Assembly: GCA_965226045.1 (NCBI GenBank)
Contig: CBDDBU010000025.1
Location: forward strand, 1 to 64,000
Source: CBDDBU01 sp965226045
GTDB taxonomy: Bacteria; Pseudomonadota; Alphaproteobacteria; VGEJ01
Reading direction: 5' to 3'
DNA length: 64,000 nt
Position numbers and translations under genes: made by a program. Under the pieces are notes generated by a model. It ran no database searches. It was not told the DNA's origin and saw nothing but the letters and a program-made list of their open reading frames with translations. Position 1 is the stretch's first letter; each line of letters opens with the position of its first letter. Of this stretch, positions 11,393 through 20,523 are shown in pieces.

Positions 11393-12649
11393 ATGACCCT
11401 GATTACCTCGACCGAGGCGCTGGCCCAGGCGTGCGCCCGCTTCGGCCGTCTCCCCTACGTCACCGTCGACACCGAGTTCGTTCGCGAGCGGACCTATTGG
11501 CCCTGCCTGTGCGTGGTGCAACTCGGCGGCGAGGGCGAGGCCGTCGCAGTCGATGCGCTGGCCAAGGGGATCGATCTTGGGCCGTTGGTCGACCTCCTCG
11601 CCAACCCGGACGTGCTTAAGGTTTTTCACGCGGCCCGTCAGGATATCGAGATCTTCGTGCGGCTGAGCGGCGAAGTCCCAAAGCCGGTTTTCGACACCCA
11701 GATCGCCGCCATGGTGTGCGGATTTGGCGATGCCGCGTCATACGAAACGCTGGCCGCCAAGCTCGCCGGCGAATCGCTCGATAAGACGTCACGCTTCACC
11801 GATTGGACTCGCCGACCGCTGACCGAGCGGCAGCTTCTCTACGCGCTCGATGACGTGATCCACCTTCGCACGGTTTACGAAAAGCTCGCCCAGTCGCTCG
11901 ACAGAACCGGCCGGCGCGGCTGGCTCGACGAGGAAATCGCGGCACTGTGCGATCCGGCTTTGTATCGAGCCGAGCCGAGGGAGGCCTGGCGGCGCCTTAA
12001 GGTGCGTTCGACCAATCGGCGTATGCTGGGAATCCTGCGCGACATCGCGGCGTGGCGTGAAAGCGAGGCGCAGGCCCGCGACCTGCCGCGCAACCGCGTC
12101 GTTCGTGACGAGGCGCTGGTCGAGATCGCCGCCCACGTGCCCGAAACCGCCCAACAGCTCGCGCGCGTGCGCGGCCTCGACCAGCGCTTCGCCTCTGGCG
12201 AAAAAGGCGCCGCCCTGCTCGCCGCCGTGGCGCGCGGCAACGCCCTCGACGACAACGCGCTGCCCAAGGTGGACAAGCCCAAGCGCGTGCCGCGCCAGGC
12301 CGGCCCCCTGGTCGAGCTCCTAAAGGTGCTGCTCAAACTGCGCTCCGAGGAGCAGGACGTGGCGCAGCGGCTGCTGGCCAATACACGCGATCTTGAGCGT
12401 ATCGCGTGCGGCGACGCCAATGTCCCGGCGCTCAAAGGGTGGCGGCGTGAGATCTTCGGCGCCGACGCGATCGCGCTCCGCGACGGCCGGCAGGCCATTA
12501 CCGCTGGCCGGAATGGAGTCCGGCTGATCCCGATCGATCGAGCGCACGCCGCCGCAACCGTGACGCTTCCGGCAGCGGATGGCGGCGGCTCAGGCGAATG
12601 CAAGCCGCGGGCGCCGGTCGACCAGGCGAGCGAGCGCGGCCAACCTTAG
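11393..12649 (+). CDS. rnd: Ribonuclease D
   Basis: 3'-to-5' exoribonuclease that trims tRNA and other stable RNA 3' ends. The start is ATG 11393, giving 418 residues; a GTG at 11375 is less likely. The DEDD exonuclease domain begins with Asp26 and Glu28 in VDTEFVRERTYWP and continues with VFHAARQDIEIF and the YALDDVIHL region. The HRDC domain follows from about 200. It is divergent from aspS. The C-terminus is extended by some 25 Gly/Pro/Arg-rich residues, and its last 60 bases overlap the convergent ppx end. Confidence 0.95.
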   Translation: MTLITSTEALAQACARFGRLPYVTVDTEFVRERTYWPCLCVVQLGGEGEAVAVDALAKGIDLGPLVDLLANPDVLKVFHAARQDIEIFVRLSGEVPKPVFDTQIAAMVCGFGDAASYETLAAKLAGESLDKTSRFTDWTRRPLTERQLLYALDDVIHLRTVYEKLAQSLDRTGRRGWLDEEIAALCDPALYRAEPREAWRRLKVRSTNRRMLGILRDIAAWRESEAQARDLPRNRVVRDEALVEIAAHVPETAQQLARVRGLDQRFASGEKGAALLAAVARGNALDDNALPKVDKPKRVPRQAGPLVELLKVLLKLRSEEQDVAQRLLANTRDLERIACGDANVPALKGWRREIFGADAIALRDGRQAITAGRNGVRLIPIDRAHAAATVTLPAADGGGSGECKPRAPVDQASERGQP

Positions 12650-14093
12650 CTCGACGGCCTCGCCGCCAAGCGCGCCTGCGTCACCCGCGAGCCTCAGCGT
12701 CAAATGGCGCGGGTCGATCGTCAATCTCACTGCCGCCGCCGTTTCCGCCGCCAAGACCGCGCGACCGAGGCGCAACGCGTTGCCAATGACCGCGGCGCGG
12801 TGAAGCGCCGCCGTCATGAGCAGCGAGGCCACACGGGCCGCCGTCGCGGCGCTCGCGGCGCCGCCGTGGCGGGCGTACACGGCATGACCGATGAAGGCGC
12901 GTGCGGGGTGGTCGATGCCAATGAGCGGCGCGTACAGCAGCGTGTTCAGGGCGCCCTCCGCGCGGTACTCGGGATGCAGCGACCAGCCCACCTCACTCAA
13001 CGTGCAGGCCGCTCGCCGCAGTCGCGCCATCGCCGCGTCCTCGGTGGGAAACAGCGGCGTCATCCAATCGAAAAGGACATCGGCGAGGTCGCTCTCCGGC
13101 GCTTCGCGGCGCGCGAATTTCGCGCTCGACGCAAGCAGGGGGTCCTGCCGCCGCATCGCGGCGCTCAAAGCGCTCGAAAATCAATCCTTCGCGGACCCCG
13201 TGGGCGGAGAAGAGCACGGCCGAAGGGCGCAACCTACGCAGAACCGCGATCACGGCCGCGGCGACCAGCGGGAGGGTGGCGCGGCGTTCCAGCGGGACAC
13301 CAGCGAACACTCCATCCTGTCGCGAATCGCCATGCAGGAGGGTCCGCGCCACCTGATCGATCTCCGCTCTCGTCATCGTATAGTGGTCGACCATTCGCAG
13401 GGGATGATCGATCCGCGCCATGTGCGCCCGCGCCAGCGCGCGTGGCCCGCCACCGACGGCATACAGGCGCGCACCCGCGCCGTCGGCGAGCCACGCGGCA
13501 GAGCTGAGCGCCGTCTCGCAATGGGCGAGCGCCTGCTCTGCCTCGAGCCCCGCCAGCCGGAGTGGCCCTACCGGCAGCGTCGCCGACGCGACGATCTCGC
13601 CGCCCTCGAGCCGCACCAACTCGAGGCTCCCGCCGCCGAGGTCCATCACCACGCCATCCGCCTCGGGTATCCCGAACAACACCCCGCCGGCCGCCAGCGC
13701 CGCCTCGGCATCGCCGTCCAAGACCGTGACCGGCAACTCCAAACGGCGTTCGAGATCGGCCACGAAAGCGGGCCCGTCGACAGCTTCTCGCACGGCCGCG
13801 GTCGCCAATATCAAAGGGAAAGGCGCGCCGGCGCCACGCGCCAAGCCCACGAACCGTTCGATAGCGGCCCGGGCTCTCTCTACCCCCGCCAAATTCAACC
13901 GCCCAGTCTCGGCGATCCCATGGCCAAGACCGCACAGCACCTTTTCCTTGGTAACCAGAAACGGCGTCCGACTCAGCTCGTCGAATACCACCAGGCGTAC
14001 CGAGTTCGAGCCGATATCGATGACGGCGACCGGCGCCCCGGTCGCCGGCGGCGCCTCAATCGGCGCGGGTATCGAGGACGAGCCGAGGAGCAT
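12590..14093 (-). pseudogene. ppx: Exopolyphosphatase (Ppx/GppA family), frameshifted
   Basis: Would hydrolyse polyphosphate or pppGpp, opposing Ppk. From ATG 14091-14093 the protein reads AVIDIGSNSVRLVVFDE (first phosphate loop), LATAAVREAVDG, DLGGGSLELVRLEGG (second loop) and SAHGVREGLIFERF. There the frame breaks at the AAA run 13167-13169. The other frame, MRRQDPLLASSAKFARRE to a stop at 12590, supplies the C-terminal helical domain. Removing one base joins them. The N-terminal ASKHA catalytic half is intact, so a truncated enzyme might still be made. The start overlaps the end of ppk by 38 bp, a normal ppk-ppx operon arrangement. Confidence 0.85.
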
Positions 14094-16224
14094 CGTCGGG
14101 TTCGAACAAGCCCTTGCCCCGACCCGACAGGGAAGGATTGGTGAGGAAATATGTATGGGCATCGAAGGGTCGGCCCTTGGCCTCGACACGCTTGTAGCTT
14201 CCGTCGGACAGCAATTCCCACGATCGGCAGTCGTCCTTGAGGTTGGCGACCATGATCTGGTCCAACACCTGCTGGTGAACAGTTGGATTCTCAATCGGCA
14301 CCAACGTCTCGACCCGCCAGTCAAAATTACGCGGCATCCAGTCGGCGGAACCGATGAAGACCTTGGCGAGCGGCGAGGGCAGGCCGTGGCCGGCACCGAA
14401 GCAGACGATGCGGGCGTGCTCCAGAAACCGACCGATAATGCTCTTGACGCGGATCCTCTCCGAGAGCCCGGCGACGCCCGGACGAAGACAGCAAACGCCG
14501 CGCACGACCAGGTCGACAGAAACGCCGGCCTGGGACGCCCGGTACAAGGCGTCGATCGCGGCGGGGTCCACGAGCGCGTTGAGCTTAATCCAGATGGCGG
14601 CCGGCCGACCGGCGCGCGCGTGCTCTATTTCCTCTTCGATCAGTCCGAGAATCCGCTCACGCAGATTGAGCGGCGCCACCGCCAACTTCTCGAATTTCGC
14701 CGGCTGGCTATATCCGGTCATGAAATTGAAGACGTAGGTGGCGTCCCGGCACAGCCCAGGATCGCACGTGAAGTACGAGAGATCGGTGTAGGTCTTGGCC
14801 GTCACCGGGTGATAATTGCCGGTGGCGAAATGGACGTAGGTGCGCAGGCCACCCTCCTCCCGCCGCACCACCAACAGCACCTTGGCGTGGGTTTTTAGCC
14901 CGATCACGCCGTAGACGACCTGGACCCCCGCGCGCTCGAGTTGACGGGCCCAGCGGATGTTGGCCTCTTCGTCGAAGCGCGCTTTCAACTCAACCAGGGC
15001 GGTGACTGGCTTACCAGCCTCGGCCGCCTCGACCAGGGCCTTGACGATGGGTGAATCGTCACTGGTGCGATAAAGAGTCAGCTTGATCGCCATGACGTCC
15101 GGGTCCTCGGCCGCTTGGCGGATGAACTGGACCACGACGTCGAAGGTCTCGAACGGATGATGGACGATGATGTCCTTGGCGCGGATCGCGGCGAAGCAGT
15201 CGTTGCCGTGGTCGCGAATGCGACCGGGGAAGCGCGCCGGATGGGGCGAAAACTGCAGATCGAGGCGCTCGTCGACGATCAGCTGGTTGGTGTCGACCAG
15301 GCCAAGGATGCCATCGACGATGGTAATCTCGTCGTAGTCGTACTCCAGCTTGTCGGCAACGAAGCGGCGTAGTTCCGCGGGCGTGTCGGCATCGATCTGG
15401 AGGCGAATCACGTCGCCGCGCCGGCGCCGTTTGAGCGCGCTTTCGAACAAACGAACCAGGTCCTCGGCTTCCTCCTCGATCTCGACGTCGCTGTCACGCA
15501 GCAGCCGGAACAAGCCCCGGCCACGCACCTCAAAACCTGGAAACAGCTTATCGAGGAACAGCTGCACGAGATTCTCGAGCGAGATGAAACGAATCTCGGC
15601 GCCGGGCAACCGGATGAAGCGGTCGATCTTGTACGACAGAAGAACGACCGCGTTCATCACGCGCGAATCCGAGGGACGCTCCAGCTGCAAGATCAGGCCG
15701 AAGCCGCGACTGGGGATGAACGGGAACGGATGGGCCGGATCCATCGCGAGCGGCGTCAGCACGGGCAGGTAGTGAGTCTCGAACCGACTCTCAAGCCATG
15801 ACACGTCGTCGTCGCTGAGATCTTGGCGGTCTAGGACGCCGACACCGGCCCGACCGAGCTCGCCGCGCAAGCTCCGCCAACAGCTCTGCTGCGCGGCCAT
15901 CAGGCGCTCGGTCACCGCATGGATCTGGCTCAGCTGCTCGCTCGGAGACATGCCGTCAACGCTCGGCTCGTTGATCCTGGCGCGGACCTGGCCCACCAAT
16001 CCGGCGACCCGGACTGTATGAAAGCGCTCCAGGTTGTCGGCGGATATCGACAGAAAGCGCAAGCGCTCCAGCAGCGGGTAGGCTTCGTTATTGGCCTCCT
16101 CGATCACCCGTTCGTCGAAGCGCAGCCAGCTCAGCTCCCGATTGATGAATCGATTCGGCAAATCAAGCCCGATCTTCCCAGGGCCAGGGGGGCCGACGAG
16201 CGTAAGCGTGGCGCGATCAGTCAC
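14056..16224 (-). CDS. ppk1: Polyphosphate kinase 1
   Basis: Makes long-chain polyphosphate reversibly from ATP. The start chosen is GTG 16222-16224 with GGAGA six bases upstream, giving 722 residues; an ATG 42 bases further out is possible. Family features are NRFINRELSWLRFDERV at the N-terminus, the GLKTHAKVLLVVRR stretch with the autophosphorylated histidine, YVHFATGNYHPVTAKTYTD, and VFIGSADWMPRNFDWRVE in the second phospholipase-D-like domain. It is immediately upstream of ppx and divergent from sixA. Confidence 0.97.
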   Translation of the reverse strand: MTDRATLTLVGPPGPGKIGLDLPNRFINRELSWLRFDERVIEEANNEAYPLLERLRFLSISADNLERFHTVRVAGLVGQVRARINEPSVDGMSPSEQLSQIHAVTERLMAAQQSCWRSLRGELGRAGVGVLDRQDLSDDDVSWLESRFETHYLPVLTPLAMDPAHPFPFIPSRGFGLILQLERPSDSRVMNAVVLLSYKIDRFIRLPGAEIRFISLENLVQLFLDKLFPGFEVRGRGLFRLLRDSDVEIEEEAEDLVRLFESALKRRRRGDVIRLQIDADTPAELRRFVADKLEYDYDEITIVDGILGLVDTNQLIVDERLDLQFSPHPARFPGRIRDHGNDCFAAIRAKDIIVHHPFETFDVVVQFIRQAAEDPDVMAIKLTLYRTSDDSPIVKALVEAAEAGKPVTALVELKARFDEEANIRWARQLERAGVQVVYGVIGLKTHAKVLLVVRREEGGLRTYVHFATGNYHPVTAKTYTDLSYFTCDPGLCRDATYVFNFMTGYSQPAKFEKLAVAPLNLRERILGLIEEEIEHARAGRPAAIWIKLNALVDPAAIDALYRASQAGVSVDLVVRGVCCLRPGVAGLSERIRVKSIIGRFLEHARIVCFGAGHGLPSPLAKVFIGSADWMPRNFDWRVETLVPIENPTVHQQVLDQIMVANLKDDCRSWELLSDGSYKRVEAKGRPFDAHTYFLTNPSLSGRGKGLFEPDDAPRLVLDTRAD

Positions 16225-16438
16225 GAACGGTCTCCAAATCCCCGTCGGTCTCCTCAGGCAGTCCACGCATGGCCCCGGTCCGGGCTCGCAAGACCGTGCT
16301 CTGGGCTTGGTTGGTCTTACTCGGGTCTCGCATGATCAGTCCGCACTATATAGAAGCATACTGGCGAAAATATGAGCGTGACGAACGCGCCCTTTGTAGC
16401 CAGCGTCAAACCGATGCCGCCACTTTCGGAGTGCTGGG

Positions 16439-16954
16439 TTGAAATACCTTTTGCTCATGCGCCACGCCAACTCCGAGAGTGGCACGATAGACGTATCCGA
16501 TCACGATCGCACGCTCAGCGACCGCGGCCTATCCGCCTGCGCGCGGGTCGGCGCGCTGCTCGCGCCGGAGCCTTGTGCCGCCGAGCATGTCTTGTGCTCG
16601 AGCGCCACGCGAGCGCGCCAGACCCTGACGGGGGTGGCGATCGACGCGGGCTGGGACTTACCGGCGGGCAAGCCCACGGTGGAGTACGATCGGCGCCTCT
16701 ATGTGGCGAGCTGTCAACAGATCATCGATGCCATACGAGCGAGCGACGACGATGTCTCGCGGCTGATGGTCGTCGCGCACTACCCGGGCTTGGGCGATGC
16801 CGCGCGCCTGCTGACAGGAAGAGGCGACGAGACTCACTACGCGCGGCTGTTGGAGTCGTTTCCACCCGCCGCACTCGCCCGCCTTGAGTTTAGCACGGGC
16901 AGCTGGCGCGAGATCGGACCGGGCGGCGGCGTCCTGACCAGGTTCGTGGCGTGA
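16439..16954 (+). CDS. sixA: SixA-type phosphohistidine phosphatase
   Basis: Histidine-phosphatase-superfamily enzyme that removes phosphate from phosphohistidine in signalling or PTS proteins. 171 residues from a TTG start. The catalytic motif is Arg8-His9 in LLLMRHANSESG, and the second conserved histidine is in VVAHYPGLGDAA. Other superfamily features are DRTLSDRG and CSSATRARQT. It is divergent from ppk, so both may share a 214-bp promoter region. The substrate is not evident from the sequence. Confidence 0.9.
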   Translation: MKYLLLMRHANSESGTIDVSDHDRTLSDRGLSACARVGALLAPEPCAAEHVLCSSATRARQTLTGVAIDAGWDLPAGKPTVEYDRRLYVASCQQIIDAIRASDDDVSRLMVVAHYPGLGDAARLLTGRGDETHYARLLESFPPAALARLEFSTGSWREIGPGGGVLTRFVA

Positions 16955-16966
16955 GCAGCCGCGCGG

Positions 16967-17440
16967 TCAGCGCAGGCGCCGCCAGATCTGGGTCTGCCCG
17001 AAGATCGATAGGCCGACATAGCCGCGCACCTTCAGCGTCCCATCGCCCTGGAGGGTGAGCTTGCACTTGTAAGTTTTGCCGTCCTCGGGATCGTAGATGT
17101 GGCCGCCGCCCCACTTGCCCGGCCCGTCAGCGACGAAGCCGGTCAGCAGCTCGATGCCGACGATCGGCCGCGAGCGCATCATCTCATCCTTGTTGCGCCG
17201 GTCGCGTTTCTCGTTGCCCTCGTCGTCGAGGGGTTCCTTGAGCGAAATAAGGCGCCCACACAGCGCCGGCCCGCACGCGTAGACCTCGGCATTCGAGTTG
17301 GCTTCGGGCGTCTCCCAGACCCCGAGCAGGCTCGCCTCGTCGGCCCGCGCCGCCACGACGAGAACGAGCAGCACCAGGCCCGCGCCGAGCGCGCGCCAAG
17401 AGCACGGCGCGTCAGATGTGTCGCCAACACGTCGCTCCAC
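16967..17440 (-). CDS. DUF2147 family secreted protein
   Basis: The mature part matches DUF2147: LLGVWETPEANSNAEVYACGPALCGRLI, a charged linker, then DGKTYKCKLTLQGDGTLKVRGYVGLSIFGQTQIWRR. An N-terminal hydrophobic stretch (LGAGLVLLVLVVAARA) before DEAS looks like a signal peptide. I place the start at GTG 17438-17440 for a compact leader of about 35 residues (157 aa total). A longer start at 17524 would overlap the SDR gene. The function is unknown; relatives are small periplasmic lipocalin-like proteins. Confidence 0.75.
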   Translation of the reverse strand: MERRVGDTSDAPCSWRALGAGLVLLVLVVAARADEASLLGVWETPEANSNAEVYACGPALCGRLISLKEPLDDEGNEKRDRRNKDEMMRSRPIVGIELLTGFVADGPGKWGGGHIYDPEDGKTYKCKLTLQGDGTLKVRGYVGLSIFGQTQIWRRLR

Positions 17441-17448
17441 CGACCCTG

Positions 17449-18228
17449 CTACATCGTTCCAGGGTACGCGCCACCATCCAGCAGCAGATTGTGTCCGACG
17501 AGGTAGCCTGCATCGGCGCTGCACAGAAAGGCGCAGGCATGTCCGAACTCGCGTGGATCGCCGAAGCGCTCGGCGGGAATCAACAAGCGTCGCCGTTCGA
17601 GTTCGGCATCGGGGTCAAGCCCGTTCGCCTCCGCCATGGCCCGCGTCACGCCGGTCATCCGCTCGGTGGCGAAGGCGCCCGGCAGCAGATTGTTGATCGT
17701 CACGTTGTGCCGCGCCGCCGTGCGCGCGAGGCCGGCAACGAACCCGGTCAGGCCGGTGCGTGCGCCATTCGACAGGCCCAGCACGTCGATCGGGGCTCTT
17801 ACGGCGCTCGACGTGATGTTGACGATGCGACCGAAACGCCTCACGATCATCCCGTCGATGACCGCCTTGATCAATTCGATCGGCGTCAGCATGTTGTTGT
17901 CGATCGCGCGGATCCAATCGTCGCGGCCCCAGTCGCGGAAATCACCGGGCGGCGGGCCCCCGGCGTTGTTGACCAGAATGTCGGGCGCCGGGCAGGCCGC
18001 GAGAATATCGGAGCGCGTCTGTTCGGTCGCGATGTCGCCGGCCACCGTGATGACCGTGGCGCCGGTCGCGCTCCGAACTTCGTCGGCGGTCTGCTCTAAC
18101 CTATCGCGGTCGCGAGAGTTGATGACGAGCTTCACGCCCTCCCCCGCCAGGGCCATCGCGCAGCCCCGGCCCAACCCCTTGCTGGCCGCGCAGACGATGG
18201 CCTTCTTGCCGTTCAAACCAAGGTCCAT
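17449..18228 (-). CDS. SDR-family protein with altered active site
   Basis: 259 residues from ATG 18226-18228 (AGGG upstream). The Rossmann fold is clear: AIVCAASKGLGRGCAMALA for NAD(P) binding, then ILVNNAGGPPPGDF. Where classical SDRs have Tyr-x3-Lys, this one reads Ser-Asn-Gly-Ala-Arg (LGLSNGARTGLTGF), although the preceding NITSSAV serines are kept. Both general acid and lysine are therefore changed. I know of a divergent SDR subgroup with this feature, usually labelled 3-oxoacyl reductase without proof. The substrate is unknown. Confidence 0.85.
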   Translation of the reverse strand: MDLGLNGKKAIVCAASKGLGRGCAMALAGEGVKLVINSRDRDRLEQTADEVRSATGATVITVAGDIATEQTRSDILAACPAPDILVNNAGGPPPGDFRDWGRDDWIRAIDNNMLTPIELIKAVIDGMIVRRFGRIVNITSSAVRAPIDVLGLSNGARTGLTGFVAGLARTAARHNVTINNLLPGAFATERMTGVTRAMAEANGLDPDAELERRRLLIPAERFGDPREFGHACAFLCSADAGYLVGHNLLLDGGAYPGTM

Positions 18229-18233
18229 GTTCC

Positions 18234-18914
18234 CTAATCCTTCTCGCAACTAGCACGCAACACCTGACGCGCCAGGGCGATACTCACCTTGCGATGCGTC
18301 ACCAACGCGGCGGCGTCGAGCGCCGCGACCGTCTCGCGAGCGGCCTGGAAGGTACGCTCAATGCGCAGACACAAGAATTCTACGAGGTCTTCGCTCACCT
18401 GCAACTGCCGGTCGGCGAATAACTTGACAACGACGGCCCGCAGCGTGGCCTCGTCGGGCGCTCTCACCGCGACCGCCGGCAACGCGCGAAGTCTCGATCT
18501 CAGATCGGCCAAGTCCACCGACCATCGCGCGGGCGGGCGCCGGCTGGCCAGCAAAAGGCTGCCGCCGCAGTCGCGCAACATGTTGAGGAAATGCAGCACC
18601 ACGCGCTCGTCGGCGCGGCCCTCAGCATCATCGAGGACAAAGGCCGGCGCGGTGGGCAACGAACCCGTGTGGGCGGTCACGTCCGCAAGCGTGGAGGGGG
18701 CCACCACCTCGGCCCCCGAGACCGCGCGCCAGACCTCGGCCAGATGGGTCTTGCCGCAACCGGCCGGTCCGTGGACGGCAAGTGTGCGTCCCGGCCAATC
18801 CGGCCAGCGGTCGACCCACGCGACCGCGTCCGAATTGCCTGGCGTGACCAGCAGGTCGTCGCGGCCTAGGGCGGGGCGCGCACCGAGCTCGAAAACGAGC
18901 TGACGTCCCGTCAC
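18234..18914 (-). CDS. hda: Hda-like DnaA-homologous regulator
   Basis: AAA+ protein related to the DnaA ATPase domain. In E. coli Hda with the DNA clamp drives ATP hydrolysis on DnaA to stop re-initiation, and alphaproteobacterial HdaA does the same. 226 residues from GTG 18914, which overlaps the permease stop (GTGA). It starts with a short region (TGRQLVFELGARPALG) resembling the clamp-binding leader, then P-loop GPAGCGKTHLAE, Walker B-like FVLDDAEGR, the ASRRPPARW sensor region and a helical lid. It lies in the DUF2066-pgsA-permease operon. Confidence 0.88.
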   Translation of the reverse strand: MTGRQLVFELGARPALGRDDLLVTPGNSDAVAWVDRWPDWPGRTLAVHGPAGCGKTHLAEVWRAVSGAEVVAPSTLADVTAHTGSLPTAPAFVLDDAEGRADERVVLHFLNMLRDCGGSLLLASRRPPARWSVDLADLRSRLRALPAVAVRAPDEATLRAVVVKLFADRQLQVSEDLVEFLCLRIERTFQAARETVAALDAAALVTHRKVSIALARQVLRASCEKD

Positions 18915-19981
18915 GCGCCGCCCGCGCCAACGAAATAGCGGCTCTTCAGGTAGCGCGAGATGAGAAAACGGACCAACACACCAGCAATGGCGGCGATCGG
19001 CACAGCAATCAGGACGCCCAAAAAACCCGCCAGCGCGCCCCCCGCGAACAAGGCGAAGATCACCCACACCGGATGCAGGCCTATCCGGTCGCCGACCAGC
19101 TTCGGCGTGAGGAACGTCCCTTCGATAAGCTGACCGGCGAGGAAGATAGCGATGACGATGACGATAGGCAACGGTTCGGGCCAAAATTGCACGACCGCCA
19201 CACCGACCGACAACGCGAGCGTCAGAATCATGCCGACGTAGGGGATGAAGGCCAGCGCGCCGCCAATGAGCCCGATAGCGAAACCGAAATTAAGCCCCGC
19301 GAGCGAAAGCGCGATGGCATAAAACACGCCCAGAATGATGCACACGGTGGCCTGGCCGCGTACGAAGCCGGCGATCGCATCGTCGATAAGCCGCAGTTGT
19401 TCGCGAACCGTCGTGGCGTGATCGCGCGGCAGCCAGCCATCGACGCGCGCGACCATGCGATCGTAATCGCGCAACAGATAAAACGCGATGACCGGCGTGA
19501 TGAACGCTAGCGACAGCAAGTTGAAGAGGGCGAGCCCGCCGCTCCAAATGCCAGAAACCACGCCGCCCAGCCACGCGATGGCATTGCCGGCCGGGCCCTG
19601 AGCCGCCGTCCGCACACCGCCGGCTTCTTCGCCCAACAGCCGGCTCAGAACGTCGCGCACCAGCGGGGTGTCGAACGACTGTTCGATCCAGTGCGCGGCT
19701 TCGGGGAGTTGTCCGACAAGCCCGATCAACTGGCGCTGCAAGGTGGGGAACAGGACCACGATCACCGCGATGGCGATGGCGAAGAAGAGGACGGTGACGA
19801 GCGACGTCGCCAGAGTTCGCGACGGCCCCCTCGCCTCCACCCAGTCGACGAGCGGATCGAGGAAGTAGCCGACCAGCATACCGGCGACGAAGGGCAGGAG
19901 AATGCTGCGCAAGAAGAACACGATCGCGATAAGGACGACGAGCGCGGTCAACCAGAAAATCACCTGACGCCGCGGGCTCAT
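18911..19981 (-). CDS. AI-2E family (PerM-type) transporter
   Basis: 356-residue inner-membrane protein with about eight hydrophobic helices, including LVVLIAIVFFLRSILLPFVAGML at the N-terminus and the GVFYAIALSLAGLNFGFAIGLIGGALAFIPYVG block typical of the family. The ATG overlaps the pgsA stop (ATGA) and its own stop overlaps hda, so it is in the middle of a coupled operon. The family name comes from a proposed autoinducer-2 exporter; many members are ion or solute exporters, so the substrate is unknown. Confidence 0.9.
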   Translation of the reverse strand: MSPRRQVIFWLTALVVLIAIVFFLRSILLPFVAGMLVGYFLDPLVDWVEARGPSRTLATSLVTVLFFAIAIAVIVVLFPTLQRQLIGLVGQLPEAAHWIEQSFDTPLVRDVLSRLLGEEAGGVRTAAQGPAGNAIAWLGGVVSGIWSGGLALFNLLSLAFITPVIAFYLLRDYDRMVARVDGWLPRDHATTVREQLRLIDDAIAGFVRGQATVCIILGVFYAIALSLAGLNFGFAIGLIGGALAFIPYVGMILTLALSVGVAVVQFWPEPLPIVIVIAIFLAGQLIEGTFLTPKLVGDRIGLHPVWVIFALFAGGALAGFLGVLIAVPIAAIAGVLVRFLISRYLKSRYFVGAGGA

Positions 19982-20523
19982 CCCACTTCCTCTTGTCGCG
20001 CGACGCCGCGCGTCCACTGGACAAGGTAGTTGGCGCCCGACGCCACGGTGGTGGCGGCAACGCAGACAATCATGACGGTCGGCAGTTCGCCAAGCGGTAT
20101 CGCCAGCGCGGCCTCCCCGAGAACTACCGCCGCAAGCACCATCTGTAGCGCGGTGTTGATCTTGCTGATCGTCGCCGGCTGGGGGCTGAAGCGGTGCGAC
20201 AAGGTATAGCTCAGCATAAACCCACCGACGATCAATAGATCGCGGGAGACGACCAGGATCACGAGCCAGTCTGGCAACTCGCCGATCCGCCCCAAGGCGA
20301 TGTAAGTGCTGACCAGCAGCGCCTTGTCGGCAAGCGGGTCGAGGTAGCGGCCCAAGCGCGTCCCCATGTCGAAGCGCTTGGCGATGAAGCCATCGACCGC
20401 ATCGGAGGCGCCGGCGGCCACGAACAGCCAAAAGGCCACCTCCAGCTGATCGGCCAGCAACAGCCAGATCACCACCGGAACGGCAAGCAGGCGCGCCAAG
20501 CTTATGAGGTTGGGGAGGTTCAC
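19978..20523 (-). CDS. pgsA: CDP-diacylglycerol--glycerol-3-phosphate phosphatidyltransferase
   Basis: Makes phosphatidylglycerol phosphate at the inner membrane. 181 residues from GTG 20521-20523, overlapping the upstream stop (GTGA). The CDP-alcohol transferase motif is visible as DAVDGFIAK..GRYLDPLADK, with all the metal-binding aspartates; the usual Ala-Arg is Ala-Lys here. Several membrane helices surround it. Overlaps on both sides indicate translational coupling in a four-gene operon. A related CDP-alcohol transferase is possible but the N-terminal NLPNLISLARLL favours PgsA. Confidence 0.92.
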   Translation of the reverse strand: MNLPNLISLARLLAVPVVIWLLLADQLEVAFWLFVAAGASDAVDGFIAKRFDMGTRLGRYLDPLADKALLVSTYIALGRIGELPDWLVILVVSRDLLIVGGFMLSYTLSHRFSPQPATISKINTALQMVLAAVVLGEAALAIPLGELPTVMIVCVAATTVASGANYLVQWTRGVARQEEVG

